DNA of 53,534 bases, taken from contig CALVNS010000017.1 in NCBI GenBank assembly GCA_944349855.1, forward strand, positions 1 through 53,534. Reading direction: 5' to 3'. Position numbers and translations under genes: made by a program. A model generated the notes under the pieces. It did not search any database. It was not told the origin of the DNA and was given only the letters and a program-made list of their open reading frames with translations. Each line of letters starts with the position of its first letter. Position 1 is the stretch's first letter. Origin of the DNA: an uncultured Eubacteriales bacterium (GTDB lineage Bacteria > Bacillota > Clostridia > Christensenellales > Aristaeellaceae). Below are positions 7,474-15,024 of the stretch, piece by piece.

Positions 7474-8414
7474 GCGCGCGCCGCGCCCCACGCCTCCGTG
7501 GGCACGGCCTGCGTCGCCAGCGCCTCGCGCACGACATCCTCCATGCGCGCGCCGCTCGCCCGCTCGGGCAGCAGGCGATGCGTGAGCACGGCGGGCGCGA
7601 CGGCTTTGACGTCCTCGGGCGTGACGAACGAGCGTCCCTGCGCCATGGCGTAGCCCTGCGACGCGCGCAGCAGCGCCAGCGTGCCGCGCGGGCTGACGCC
7701 GCAGGCGACCTCCCGGCTCTCGCGCGTTGCCCGGCACAGCCGCGCCACGTACTCCATGAGCGCGGGGTGCACGTACACCTCCCGGCAGGCCTGCTGCGCG
7801 CGCTCGATCTCCCCGGCCGTACATACGGGCTGCAGCTCCTCCAGCGGGCTGTCCTGCACGAAGCGCTCCAGCATGGCGACCTCGCCCTCCAGCGAGGGCA
7901 GGCCCATGCTCAGGCGCATGAGGAACCGGTCCATCTGCGCCTCGGGCAGCGGGAACGTGCCCGCCGTCTCCACCGGGTTTTGCGTGGCGACGACAAAGAA
8001 GGGCCGCGCCAGCGCGCGCGTGACGCCGTCGACGGTGATCTGGCGCTCCTCCATGCACTCCAGCAGGGCGCTTTGCGTGCGCGGCGTGGCGCGGTTGATC
8101 TCGTCGGCCAGCAGGACGTTGCAAAAGGCCGGCCCCTGACGGAAGACGAACGCGCCTTCCTTGGGATTGTAGTACGACAGCCCCGTCACGTCCGAGGGCA
8201 GCAGGTCCGGCGTGAACTGAATGCGCGAAAAGCGCGCATCGATGGAGCGGGCGACGGCCTTGCACAGCGTCGTCTTGCCGGTGCCGGGCACATCCTGCAG
8301 CAGCACGTGCCCGCCCGAGAGCAGCGCAGCCAGCAGCAGGCGCACGGTCTGCCCGCAGCCCACGACGACCCGGGAGACGTTCTGTTCGATGCTTGCGGCG
8401 ACGTTTTTTTCCAT
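7470..8414 (-). CDS. MoxR-family AAA+ ATPase
   Basis: This 314-residue protein has Walker A (DVPGTGKTT), Walker B (VLLADEINRA), sensor-type ATQNP and the AAA lid segment (CGVSPRGTLALLRASQ). These define the MoxR branch of AAA_3 ATPases, which act as chaperones for DUF58/vWA partners. I chose the ATG at 8414 because AGAGGGGA lies 7-8 bases upstream and the sequence then starts at the conserved helical N-terminus. It lies 41 bp after recQ and overlaps the DUF58 gene by ATGA. Confidence 0.93.
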   Translation of the reverse strand: MEKNVAASIEQNVSRVVVGCGQTVRLLLAALLSGGHVLLQDVPGTGKTTLCKAVARSIDARFSRIQFTPDLLPSDVTGLSYYNPKEGAFVFRQGPAFCNVLLADEINRATPRTQSALLECMEERQITVDGVTRALARPFFVVATQNPVETAGTFPLPEAQMDRFLMRLSMGLPSLEGEVAMLERFVQDSPLEELQPVCTAGEIERAQQACREVYVHPALMEYVARLCRATRESREVACGVSPRGTLALLRASQGYAMAQGRSFVTPEDVKAVAPAVLTHRLLPERASGARMEDVVREALATQAVPTEAWGAARA

Positions 8415-8455
8415 GTCGTTTCCCCTCTTTTTTGTTTCCTGCGCCATGGCCGCCG

Positions 8456-9949
8456 TCACCGGCCGGCCAGAAAGTCGTCGATCTCGCGGATGAACAGCGC
8501 GCCGTACTGCGCCATCTTCTGCCGGCCCACGCCGGATACCTGCAGCAGCGCGTCCATGGTCTGCGGACGCCTGCGGCTCATGTCCAGCAGCGTCGCGTTG
8601 GAGAACACCACAAAGGGCGGCACACCCAGCCGCTGCGCCTCGCGCTTGCGCAGGCGCGCCAGCCGTTCAAAGAGCGCCTCATCGCTTCCCGCGGGCGCCC
8701 TGCCGCCCTCGGGCCGGCGCCGCTCGCGCCTTCGCCCGCCGGCCAGGCAGTTGCCGCAATGGCCGCAGCGCTTTGGCGCGCTTTCGCCAAAGTAGCTCAG
8801 GATCGCCGCGCGCAGGCAGCCGCTCGTCGTGGCGTAAAGCGTCATGCGCCTGAGCCGCTCCATCGCGCGGGCGTATGCGTCCCCGCTTTCCCGGTTGTGC
8901 TCCGCCTGCTCGATCAGAAAGTGCGCGGTGGCCACATCCTGCCGTTCGTAGAGCAGCACACAGCGCGCGGGCGCGCCGTCACGGCCCGCGCGGCCCGCCT
9001 CCTGATAGTAGCTCTCCATGTCCTTGGGCATGTTGTAGTGCACGACGAAGCTCACGTCCGACTTATCAATGCCCATGCCGAAGGCGTTCGTGGCCACGAT
9101 GACGTCGATCTCCCCGCGCACAAACGCCTCCTGCGCGCGCATGCGCTGCACGTCGTCCATGCCGGCATGATATCCCTGCGCGCGATACCCATGCGCGCGA
9201 AGCAGGGCCGCCACGCCTTCCACGTTGCGCCGCGTCGAGCAGTAGACGATGCCGCAGACGTTGCGCGCATCCAGCTCTTCCATCAGGGCGAGCAGCTCTT
9301 CCTCCTTGTCGTCGGGCCGGCGCACCTCAAAGTAGAGGTTCGGACGGTCATAACCCGTCTGCACGCGCACCGGATCCCGCAGCTGCAACAGCTGCAGGAT
9401 GTCCTGCGACACCTCGCGCGTGGCCGTGGCCGTGAACGCCGCGACGACGGGCCGCCTGGGCATGTTCTGAATGCAGCGCGCGATGTCCAGATAGCCGGGC
9501 CGAAAGTCCTGCCCCCACTGCGACACGCAGTGCGCCTCATCCACCGCCACCAGCGGCACGGGCACGCTGTGCAGCAGCCGCTCCATCGACGGCGTGAGCA
9601 GCCGCTCCGGCGCGACGTAGACGATCCGATACAGGCCTGCGCAGGCATTTTGCAGCGCGCGGCGCATCTGCCCGGGCGTGAGCGACGTGTTCAGATACGC
9701 CGCGCGCACGCCGCTGTGCACCAGCGCCGTCACCTGATCCTGCATCAGCGAGATCAGGGGAGACACCACGAGCGTGACGCCCGGCAGCAGCAGCGCCGGC
9801 AGCTGATAGCAGATCGACTTGCCCGCGCCCGTGGGCATGACGGCCAGCACGTCGCGTCCCTGCAGGATGGACCGGACGGCCTGCTCCTGCCCGGCACGAA
9901 AGTCGTCGTAGCCGAACACAGCCTTGAGCGTGCGCCGTGCGCTGGCCAT
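8456..9949 (-). CDS. recQ: ATP-dependent DNA helicase RecQ, short form
   Basis: This 497-residue 3'-5' helicase has motif I MPTGAGKS, DEAH-box DEAHCVSQWG, TATATREV, the helicase C block with ATNAFGMGIDK, YYQEAGRAGRDG and the zinc site (a cysteine in SGCLRAAIL, then CGHCGNC). A C-terminal HRDC domain (LRKREAQRLGVPPFVVF to the end) follows. The winged-helix RQC domain expected between the zinc site and HRDC appears to be missing; only a short Arg/Gly-rich linker is there. The ATG at 9949 is 4 bp after the rhaM-like stop, so it is probably cotranscribed with rhaM. Confidence 0.93.
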   Translation of the reverse strand: MASARRTLKAVFGYDDFRAGQEQAVRSILQGRDVLAVMPTGAGKSICYQLPALLLPGVTLVVSPLISLMQDQVTALVHSGVRAAYLNTSLTPGQMRRALQNACAGLYRIVYVAPERLLTPSMERLLHSVPVPLVAVDEAHCVSQWGQDFRPGYLDIARCIQNMPRRPVVAAFTATATREVSQDILQLLQLRDPVRVQTGYDRPNLYFEVRRPDDKEEELLALMEELDARNVCGIVYCSTRRNVEGVAALLRAHGYRAQGYHAGMDDVQRMRAQEAFVRGEIDVIVATNAFGMGIDKSDVSFVVHYNMPKDMESYYQEAGRAGRDGAPARCVLLYERQDVATAHFLIEQAEHNRESGDAYARAMERLRRMTLYATTSGCLRAAILSYFGESAPKRCGHCGNCLAGGRRRERRRPEGGRAPAGSDEALFERLARLRKREAQRLGVPPFVVFSNATLLDMSRRRPQTMDALLQVSGVGRQKMAQYGALFIREIDDFLAGR

Positions 9950-9953
9950 GATG

Positions 9954-10265
9954 TCAGGCGTGATAAAACACCCTTTCCATGCCGCCTTCGCCGGTGCGCC
10001 CGTCGTAATCCATGCGCATGATGCCCTGCATGGATTCGTTCCAGCGCGCGACGACGGGGCTCTCCGCCTGCACGCGGGCCGCATAGTCCACGCTCTCGCA
10101 CTCGTAGTAGCCGAACAGGTCGTGGCCCGCCAGCCAGATGGTGTAGTTGTGCACGCCGGCCCGGTTGAGCACCTCGGTCATCTCGGGCCAGATCTGGGCG
10201 TGGCGGCGCTTGTACTCCTCGATTTTGCCGGGCAGCACCGTGCCCTTCCATGCGAAACGTTCCAT
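9954..10265 (-). CDS. rhaM: L-rhamnose mutarotase-like protein (RhaM/YiiL family)
   Basis: This 103-residue protein fits the full length of RhaM, which interconverts the anomers of L-rhamnose. Tyr18 and His22 (EEYKRRH) match the catalytic tyrosine and histidine of the E. coli enzyme, and the AQIWPEM and YTIWL segments are family-typical. Related family members may act on other sugars. There are no rhamnose catabolic genes next to it. The gene is first in the unit rhaM-recQ-moxR-DUF58-DUF4129-isomerase, and a good promoter lies just upstream. Confidence 0.85.
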   Translation of the reverse strand: MERFAWKGTVLPGKIEEYKRRHAQIWPEMTEVLNRAGVHNYTIWLAGHDLFGYYECESVDYAARVQAESPVVARWNESMQGIMRMDYDGRTGEGGMERVFYHA

Positions 10266-10306
10266 AAAGATACTTCATCCCCTTTGTGCGCGTAGATCAT
10301 GCCTTC

Positions 10307-10336
10307 ATCTTACAGCAGGCGCGCGCGCAAAGTCAA
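10307..10336 (-). promoter_or_regulatory. Sigma-A-type promoter of the rhaM-recQ operon
   Basis: On the minus strand TTGACT (10331-10336) and TAAGAT (10307-10312) are separated by 18 bases. The -10 box lies about 40 bases before the rhaM start. Confidence 0.65.
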
Positions 10337-10419
10337 GGGTGACATCTCCCTGCCGGCAGGAATCGGCCCGCGCGCGCAGAATCCTACAGGCATGAACCCC
10401 ATGGAAAGGCGTGAACGCG

Positions 10420-11616
10420 ATGACAATCGACTGGATGCACGAGGCGCAGACCCGCTTTGACGGCATGCGCGCGCTCTTTGAAGACCTGCACCGCCACCCC
10501 GAGCCCTCGCACCGGGAAGTGCGCACCAACGCACGCGTGCGCGAGATCCTCTCCCGCGCGGGCGTGGAGCTGCTCTGCCCCAAGGACAACATCACCGTGG
10601 CGGTCATCCACGGCGCGCGCCCCGGCCGGACCGTGGGCCTGCGCTTTGACACCGACGCGCTGGAGATGCAGGAGCTGACCGACCTGCCCTACCGCTCCGA
10701 GGCGGATGGCCTGATGCACGGCTGCGGCCACGACGCGCACACGGCCGTGGGCGTGCATGCGGCGCTGCTGCTGCACGAGCGGCGTGCGGAGCTTTCGGGC
10801 AGGTACAAGGTGATCTTTCAGCCGGCGGAGGAGGGCGAGCACGGCGCGGACGAGGTGATCCGCACGGGCCTGGTGGACGACGCGCAGGCCTTCTTCGGCC
10901 TGCACGTGTGGAGCCTGTATCCGACCGGCACGCTGCACGCCTCGCCCGGCGGCGTGTGCGCCAGCCCCGACATGTTCACGCTCACGATTCACGGGTGCGG
11001 CGGCCACGGCGCCACGCCGCACCTGTGCGCGGACGCGGTGGCGGCGGGCGCGGCGGTGGTGCAGTCGCTCCAGCACGTCGTCTCGCGTCTGGTGCCGCCC
11101 ACGCAGGGCGCGGTGCTGACGGTCGGCTCGTTCCACGCCGGCACGCGCTGCAACATCATCGCCGGGGAGGCCGTGCTCGAGGGCACGCTGCGCGCATTCG
11201 ACGACGGCGTGCGCCGCACGCTCATCGACGCGCTGCGCCGCATCTCCACCGACGTGGCCGCGGCGCACGGCTGCACGGCGGAGGTCGCGCTCAACGAGGT
11301 CGCGGGCGTCGTATACAACGACCCGCACCTGTGCGCCCTGGCCAACGCCGCGGCGGCGCGCCTGGTACCGCCCGAGCGCATCCTGCCCCAGGAGCCCTCC
11401 ATGCTCGGCGACGACTTTGCGCAATACCGCGCCATCGCCCCCTGTTGCTACGTGCAGGTCGGCATGCGCGCGCCGGAAAAGGGCTGCTGCCATCCGCACC
11501 ACAACGGCCTGTTCCGCGTCGATCCCGACGTGCTGCCGCTGTGCTGCGCGTGGATGTGCGCGTGCGCGGCGGACGCGGCGGAGGCGCAGCCCTCCACGAC
11601 ACAGCAATGCCGCTGA
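10420..11616 (+). CDS. M20-family amidohydrolase (aminoacylase / hippurate hydrolase type)
   Basis: This protein of about 398 residues carries the metal-site motifs of the AmhX/HipO-type M20D group: LRFDTDAL, MHGCGHDAHT (cysteine and histidine ligands), FQPAEEG (catalytic glutamate pair) and a final PHHNGLF. Such enzymes remove acyl groups from amino acids or related amides in the cytoplasm. GGAAAGG lies 10 bases before the ATG at 10420. A GTG at 10411 is an alternative start but is too close to the ribosome site. The C-terminus is cysteine-rich (LCCAWMCACAA), which is unusual. A MATE exporter gene follows after 34 bp and may be cotranscribed. Confidence 0.9.
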   Translation: MTIDWMHEAQTRFDGMRALFEDLHRHPEPSHREVRTNARVREILSRAGVELLCPKDNITVAVIHGARPGRTVGLRFDTDALEMQELTDLPYRSEADGLMHGCGHDAHTAVGVHAALLLHERRAELSGRYKVIFQPAEEGEHGADEVIRTGLVDDAQAFFGLHVWSLYPTGTLHASPGGVCASPDMFTLTIHGCGGHGATPHLCADAVAAGAAVVQSLQHVVSRLVPPTQGAVLTVGSFHAGTRCNIIAGEAVLEGTLRAFDDGVRRTLIDALRRISTDVAAAHGCTAEVALNEVAGVVYNDPHLCALANAAAARLVPPERILPQEPSMLGDDFAQYRAIAPCCYVQVGMRAPEKGCCHPHHNGLFRVDPDVLPLCCAWMCACAADAAEAQPSTTQQCR

Positions 11617-11650
11617 TCGGACGGATCGCGGCAGACAAGGGGATCAAACG

Positions 11651-13018
11651 ATGAAAACCAGAGAAGAAATTTTGTTTGAAGATACGCCCGTACCGCGCGC
11701 GGTGCTGTCGCTGGTGATACCGACCATCATCAGTCAACTGATTACCGTCGTGTATAACATGGCCGACACCTTCTTCATCGGGCAAATCGGCGACCCGAAT
11801 CAGGTGGCCGCCGTGTCGCTGTGCATGCCGGCCTTTGTGTTTCTGACCGGCTTTGCCAACCTGTTTGGCATCGGAGGCTCCAGCCTGATGGCCCGCAGCC
11901 TGGGATGCGGCAACCGCGGCAAGGCACGTCAGGCGGCGGCTTTCAGCATCTGGACCGCCGCCGGCGTAGCGCTGCTGTATGGAATCGGCTGGCTGCTGGC
12001 GCGGGCATCCCTCCTGCCCGTCCTGGGGGCGAATGCCGAAACCTACGACTTCTGCTGTCAGTACATGTTCTGGACCATCACCATCGGCGCTGTGCCCACG
12101 GTGTTGAATCAGGCCCTGGCGCATCTGGTGCGCGCCGAGGGGCATTCCTCACAGGCCAGCTTCGGCGTCGCGCTGGGCGGCGTGCTGAACATCCTGTTGG
12201 ACCCGCTCTTCATCTTCGGGCTGCGCCTGGAAGTCGCCGGCGCGGCCATCGCCACCATGATCTCCAATGTGCTTGCCATGATCTATTACCTTATCCTGCT
12301 GCGCGGGAAGCGATATGCGGCCGACATCTCCGTCCATCCCCGGCACTACACATGGCGAGCCGGCATTCCCAGGGAGGTGCTTCTGGTGGGCCTGCCCAGC
12401 TTCCTGATGAACTTCATGGGCGTGCTTTCCAACGTCACGATCAACAAATTGATGGCCAGCTACTCCAACGCCGCGGTGGCGGGCATCGGCGTGGCCAAAA
12501 AGATTGACATGCTGACCTTTGCCGTGGCCACGGGCATGTCGCAGGGCGCGCTGCCGTTGATTGGCTACAATTATTCTTCCAGGAACATCAGGCGCATGAA
12601 GGCCGCCCTCAAGACCGACTTTGCATTCAGCTTTGCCCTTGCGCTGCTGGGGACCATCTTTCTCTTCACCTGCGCGGGCCCCATCGTCCGGGCGTTTATC
12701 GACGATCCCGAAACGGTGCGCTACGGTCAGCTTTTCCAGCGAATCATCTGCGTGACCGGCCCCTGCATCTCCGTCACAATGCTGACCATCACGGCGTTTC
12801 AGTCCGTGGGCAAAAAAGTCCAGCCCGCCGTGCTGTCGCTGCTTCGCAAGGGCGGACTGGATATTCCGTTTATGCTGCTGTTAAACCATCTGTCCGGTGT
12901 AAACGGCATCGTATGGGCGACGCCCATTGCGGATCTGATCGCCATGCTGGTGGCCATTTCGCTGTTCATCCCGTTCTGGCGGCGCCTGACCCCTCAGCGG
13001 CCGCCGGCCGCCACCTGA
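11651..13018 (+). CDS. MATE-family multidrug/metabolite exporter
   Basis: This 455-residue protein has about 12 hydrophobic segments in two halves. MATE signatures include VYNMADTFFIGQIGD, GGSSLMARSLGCGN and VLNQALAHLVRAEG in the first half, and IGVAKKIDM and GALPLIGYNYSS in the second. It should export cationic compounds in exchange for sodium or protons. The ATG at 11651 has AAGGGGAT nearby. Base composition is slightly less GC-rich than the neighbours, but not enough to argue for transfer. It follows the amidohydrolase gene by 34 bp. The last bases form an inverted repeat with the stop codon of the convergent GNAT gene. Confidence 0.93.
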   Translation: MKTREEILFEDTPVPRAVLSLVIPTIISQLITVVYNMADTFFIGQIGDPNQVAAVSLCMPAFVFLTGFANLFGIGGSSLMARSLGCGNRGKARQAAAFSIWTAAGVALLYGIGWLLARASLLPVLGANAETYDFCCQYMFWTITIGAVPTVLNQALAHLVRAEGHSSQASFGVALGGVLNILLDPLFIFGLRLEVAGAAIATMISNVLAMIYYLILLRGKRYAADISVHPRHYTWRAGIPREVLLVGLPSFLMNFMGVLSNVTINKLMASYSNAAVAGIGVAKKIDMLTFAVATGMSQGALPLIGYNYSSRNIRRMKAALKTDFAFSFALALLGTIFLFTCAGPIVRAFIDDPETVRYGQLFQRIICVTGPCISVTMLTITAFQSVGKKVQPAVLSLLRKGGLDIPFMLLLNHLSGVNGIVWATPIADLIAMLVAISLFIPFWRRLTPQRPPAAT

Positions 13019-13038
13019 GCGGCCGACCGCACCGCTCA
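13016..13038. repeat. Inverted repeat containing both stop codons of convergent genes
   Basis: TGAGCGG (13016-13022) and CCGCTCA (13032-13038) form a perfect 7-bp inverted repeat with a 9-base loop. The TGA stops of the MATE gene and of the opposing GNAT gene lie in the two arms. There is no T tract, so it is at best a weak terminator. Confidence 0.5.
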
Positions 13039-13491
13039 GTGCCCGCAGCACGAGCCGGACAGGTCGATCTGCTCCGCCGTCGCGCGCAGCGCCACGCCGT
13101 CCGGGTCCGGCACGGTCCATTCAGGCGGAAACCCGTAGCGTGCGCAGAAGGCGGCCGCGTCCTGCGGCGCATGCGCCACGACGGCGCGCGCGCCGTGCTG
13201 AAGCGCCTTGAACAGGAGCATGCGCATCAGCAGGTCGCCCAGGCCCAGGCCGCGCCTGTCGGGCATGACCGCCACGCGCCCGATGTGAAACGCCCCGTCC
13301 TGCCACCAGATGCGGCCCGCGCCGCACGCGTCGCCCACGGGCTCGCCGGCCCCGTCCACCCGGTCGTAGACGAGCGCATGCCAGCTCTGCGCGTCGGTCT
13401 CATCCGCCGCGCCCTGTCCAAAGACCGCCGCGCGCACGCGCAGCGCCTGCGCGATGTCCGCACCCGGCGGCAAAAGCCTTCCGCGAATCAC
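13036..13491 (-). CDS. GNAT-family N-acetyltransferase
   Basis: This 151-residue protein has the GNAT acetyl-CoA loop RRGLGLGDLLM after the beta-4 strand HIGRVAVMPD, followed by AVVAHAPQDAAAFCARYGF. The build is like the ElaA/YjcF small acetyltransferases. The likely start is GTG at 13491 with GAGAGG 10 bases upstream. It ends with an unusual SCCGH tail. The substrate is not predictable. It is transcribed toward the MATE gene and is divergent from the DUF896 gene. Confidence 0.85.
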   Translation of the reverse strand: MIRGRLLPPGADIAQALRVRAAVFGQGAADETDAQSWHALVYDRVDGAGEPVGDACGAGRIWWQDGAFHIGRVAVMPDRRGLGLGDLLMRMLLFKALQHGARAVVAHAPQDAAAFCARYGFPPEWTVPDPDGVALRATAEQIDLSGSCCGH

Positions 13492-13591
13492 ACACCATCA
13501 TCCTCTCCCGCGCGGCAGGGAAAACGCGGCCGCGCGTCGAACTGTTCCCCCGACAAGACGTCGAAAAGACGCTCCAAAGGAGGAGTGCCGC

Positions 13592-13795
13592 TTGGAGCAC
13601 GAGAAAATCCTGCGCATCAACGAGCTCGCCCGCAAGAAGCGCACCGTGGGCCTGACGGCGGATGAACTGGCCGAGCAGCAGGTGCTGCGCGCGCAGTATC
13701 TGTCCGAGTTCCGCCGCAACATGGAGGAGACGCTCAAGGCCGTGCGCGTCGAGCAGGCGGACGGCACCTGGGCGCCGCTGAAGAAAAAGCAATGA
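13592..13795 (+). CDS. DUF896 family protein (YnzC-like)
   Basis: This 67-residue protein has the family pattern: RINELARKKRTVGLTADE, AEQQVLRAQYLSEFRRN and a short C-terminus. DUF896 proteins are small two-helix proteins found across Bacillota. B. subtilis YnzC is associated with the SOS operon but its function is unsettled. The start is a TTG at 13592, supported by AAAGGAGG 8 bases upstream. No in-frame ATG exists at a useful place. No SOS neighbours are present here. Confidence 0.88.
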   Translation: MEHEKILRINELARKKRTVGLTADELAEQQVLRAQYLSEFRRNMEETLKAVRVEQADGTWAPLKKKQ

Positions 13796-13802
13796 CGCCA
13801 TC

Positions 13803-13832
13803 GCGCGCTCCCCTCGGGGAGCGCGCCGTGCT
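13803..13832. terminator. Hairpin terminator between convergent DUF896 and GNAT genes
   Basis: GCGCGCTCCCC (13803-13813) pairs perfectly with GGGGAGCGCGC (13816-13826). The following T tract is weak (CGTGCTTT). Confidence 0.6.
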
Positions 13833-14399
13833 TTATGCGCCCGCCGCGTCCCGGCGGACCGAATAGAGGTAATGCGGCCTGTCCCCGGCGTAATAGCGCG
13901 CCAGGAACGTCGCCTCCCGCGTCATGCCGATGCGCTCCGCCACCCGGATGGACCGCTCGTTGTCCACCTTGATGATCGAATGGACCTTCTCCCGGTCCAG
14001 CGGTCCGAACGCGTACGCCTTGCACGCCGCGGCCGCCTCGCTCGCATAGCCGTTGCGCCAGTGCGCCTCCTTGAGCAGGTAGCCGATCTCCAGCACCTCC
14101 CCGCCCGCGTAGGGCTGCATCGTCAGCCCTGCCTGACCGACCATCTCGCCCGTGCGCCTGAGCACGGCCGCCCACAGGCCAAAGCCGTAGCGCTCATAGC
14201 GCGCGCGCTGGCGCAGGAGCCACGCCCGCACGTCCGCATCCGTGAAGCTGTGCTCGTACGCATACATGACGCGCGGGTTTTGCAGCATCTGCGCCAGGTC
14301 GGTCAGGTCGCCCTCATCCATCTGCCGCAGGATCAGCCGCTCCGTCTCCAGGACCGGCCTGCGATCTTCCGTCCGCATGTGAAAGCGCCCGCCTTTCAT
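13833..14399 (-). CDS. GNAT-family N-acetyltransferase, RimJ/RimL type
   Basis: This 188-residue protein begins with the RimJ/L pattern VLETERLILRQMDEGDLTDL and has EIGYLLKEAHWRNGYASEA (acetyl-CoA site) and VDNERSIRVAERIGM. It probably acetylates a protein N-terminus or a small amine. The first ATG (14399) is used here. An internal ATG at 14378 has an equally poor ribosome site and would drop 7 residues. It is head-to-head with another RimJ/L-type GNAT gene only 27 bp away. Confidence 0.88.
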   Translation of the reverse strand: MKGGRFHMRTEDRRPVLETERLILRQMDEGDLTDLAQMLQNPRVMYAYEHSFTDADVRAWLLRQRARYERYGFGLWAAVLRRTGEMVGQAGLTMQPYAGGEVLEIGYLLKEAHWRNGYASEAAAACKAYAFGPLDREKVHSIIKVDNERSIRVAERIGMTREATFLARYYAGDRPHYLYSVRRDAAGA

Positions 14400-14426
14400 C
14401 CATCTTCAAATCGAGGAGAGATGCCC

Positions 14427-15023
14427 ATGCCGCCCGTCAACACGCCCACGCTCTACACGCCGCGCCTGACCCTGCGCCGGTTCACCCCGGACGATCTGGA
14501 CGCGCTGCTCGCGCTCTTTGGCGACGAGCAGGTCAACACATTCCTGCCCTGGTTCCCCCTGCGCACAAGGCAGGAGGCCGCGGCCTTCTACGAGGAGCGG
14601 TTCGGGCAGTACTATGCGCGCCCGTGCGCCTACCGCTATGCCGTGTGCCTGCGGGAGACAGACCGGCCGGTCGGCTACATCCACGCGGACATGGACGAGG
14701 CGCACGACTTCGGCTACGCGCTGGAGCGTGCGCACTGGGGGCAGGGGCTGATCACCGAGGCCGGGCGCGCGCTGATCGCGCGCCTGCGCGAGGACGGCCT
14801 GCCCTTCATCACCGCCACGCACGACGTGAACAACCCGCGCAGCGGCGCGGTGATGCGCCGCCTGGGCATGACGTACCGCTACTCGTACGAGGAGCAGTGT
14901 CAGCCCAAGGACGTGCACGTCACCTTCCGCATGTACCAGCTCAACCTGGACGGGGACGGCGCGCGGGTCTTTCACGGCTACTGGGACCGGTACGCCGTCC
15001 ACTTCGTCGAGCCCGGGCTGTGA
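14427..15023 (+). CDS. GNAT-family N-acetyltransferase, RimJ/RimL type
   Basis: This 198-residue protein has YTPRLTLRRFTPDDLDALLALF at its start, FGYALERAHWGQGLITEAG at the cofactor site and DVNNPRSGAVMRRLGM. This is the RimJ/L-type acetyltransferase pattern. I chose the ATG at 14427 because GAGGAG then lies 8 bases upstream; the ATG at 14421 is too close to it. The stop is separated by one base from that of convergent htpG, with no terminator between. The substrate is unknown. Confidence 0.88.
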   Translation: MPPVNTPTLYTPRLTLRRFTPDDLDALLALFGDEQVNTFLPWFPLRTRQEAAAFYEERFGQYYARPCAYRYAVCLRETDRPVGYIHADMDEAHDFGYALERAHWGQGLITEAGRALIARLREDGLPFITATHDVNNPRSGAVMRRLGMTYRYSYEEQCQPKDVHVTFRMYQLNLDGDGARVFHGYWDRYAVHFVEPGL

Positions 15024-15024
15024 C

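Noticed and set aside
11651-13018. Horizontal transfer of the MATE gene because of slightly lower GC
   Set aside because: The shift is small, there are no repeats, integrase or tRNA nearby, and membrane proteins often differ in composition.
13016-13038. A functional terminator between the MATE and GNAT genes
   Set aside because: The inverted repeat is perfect but short and has no T tract in either direction, so it is listed only as a repeat.
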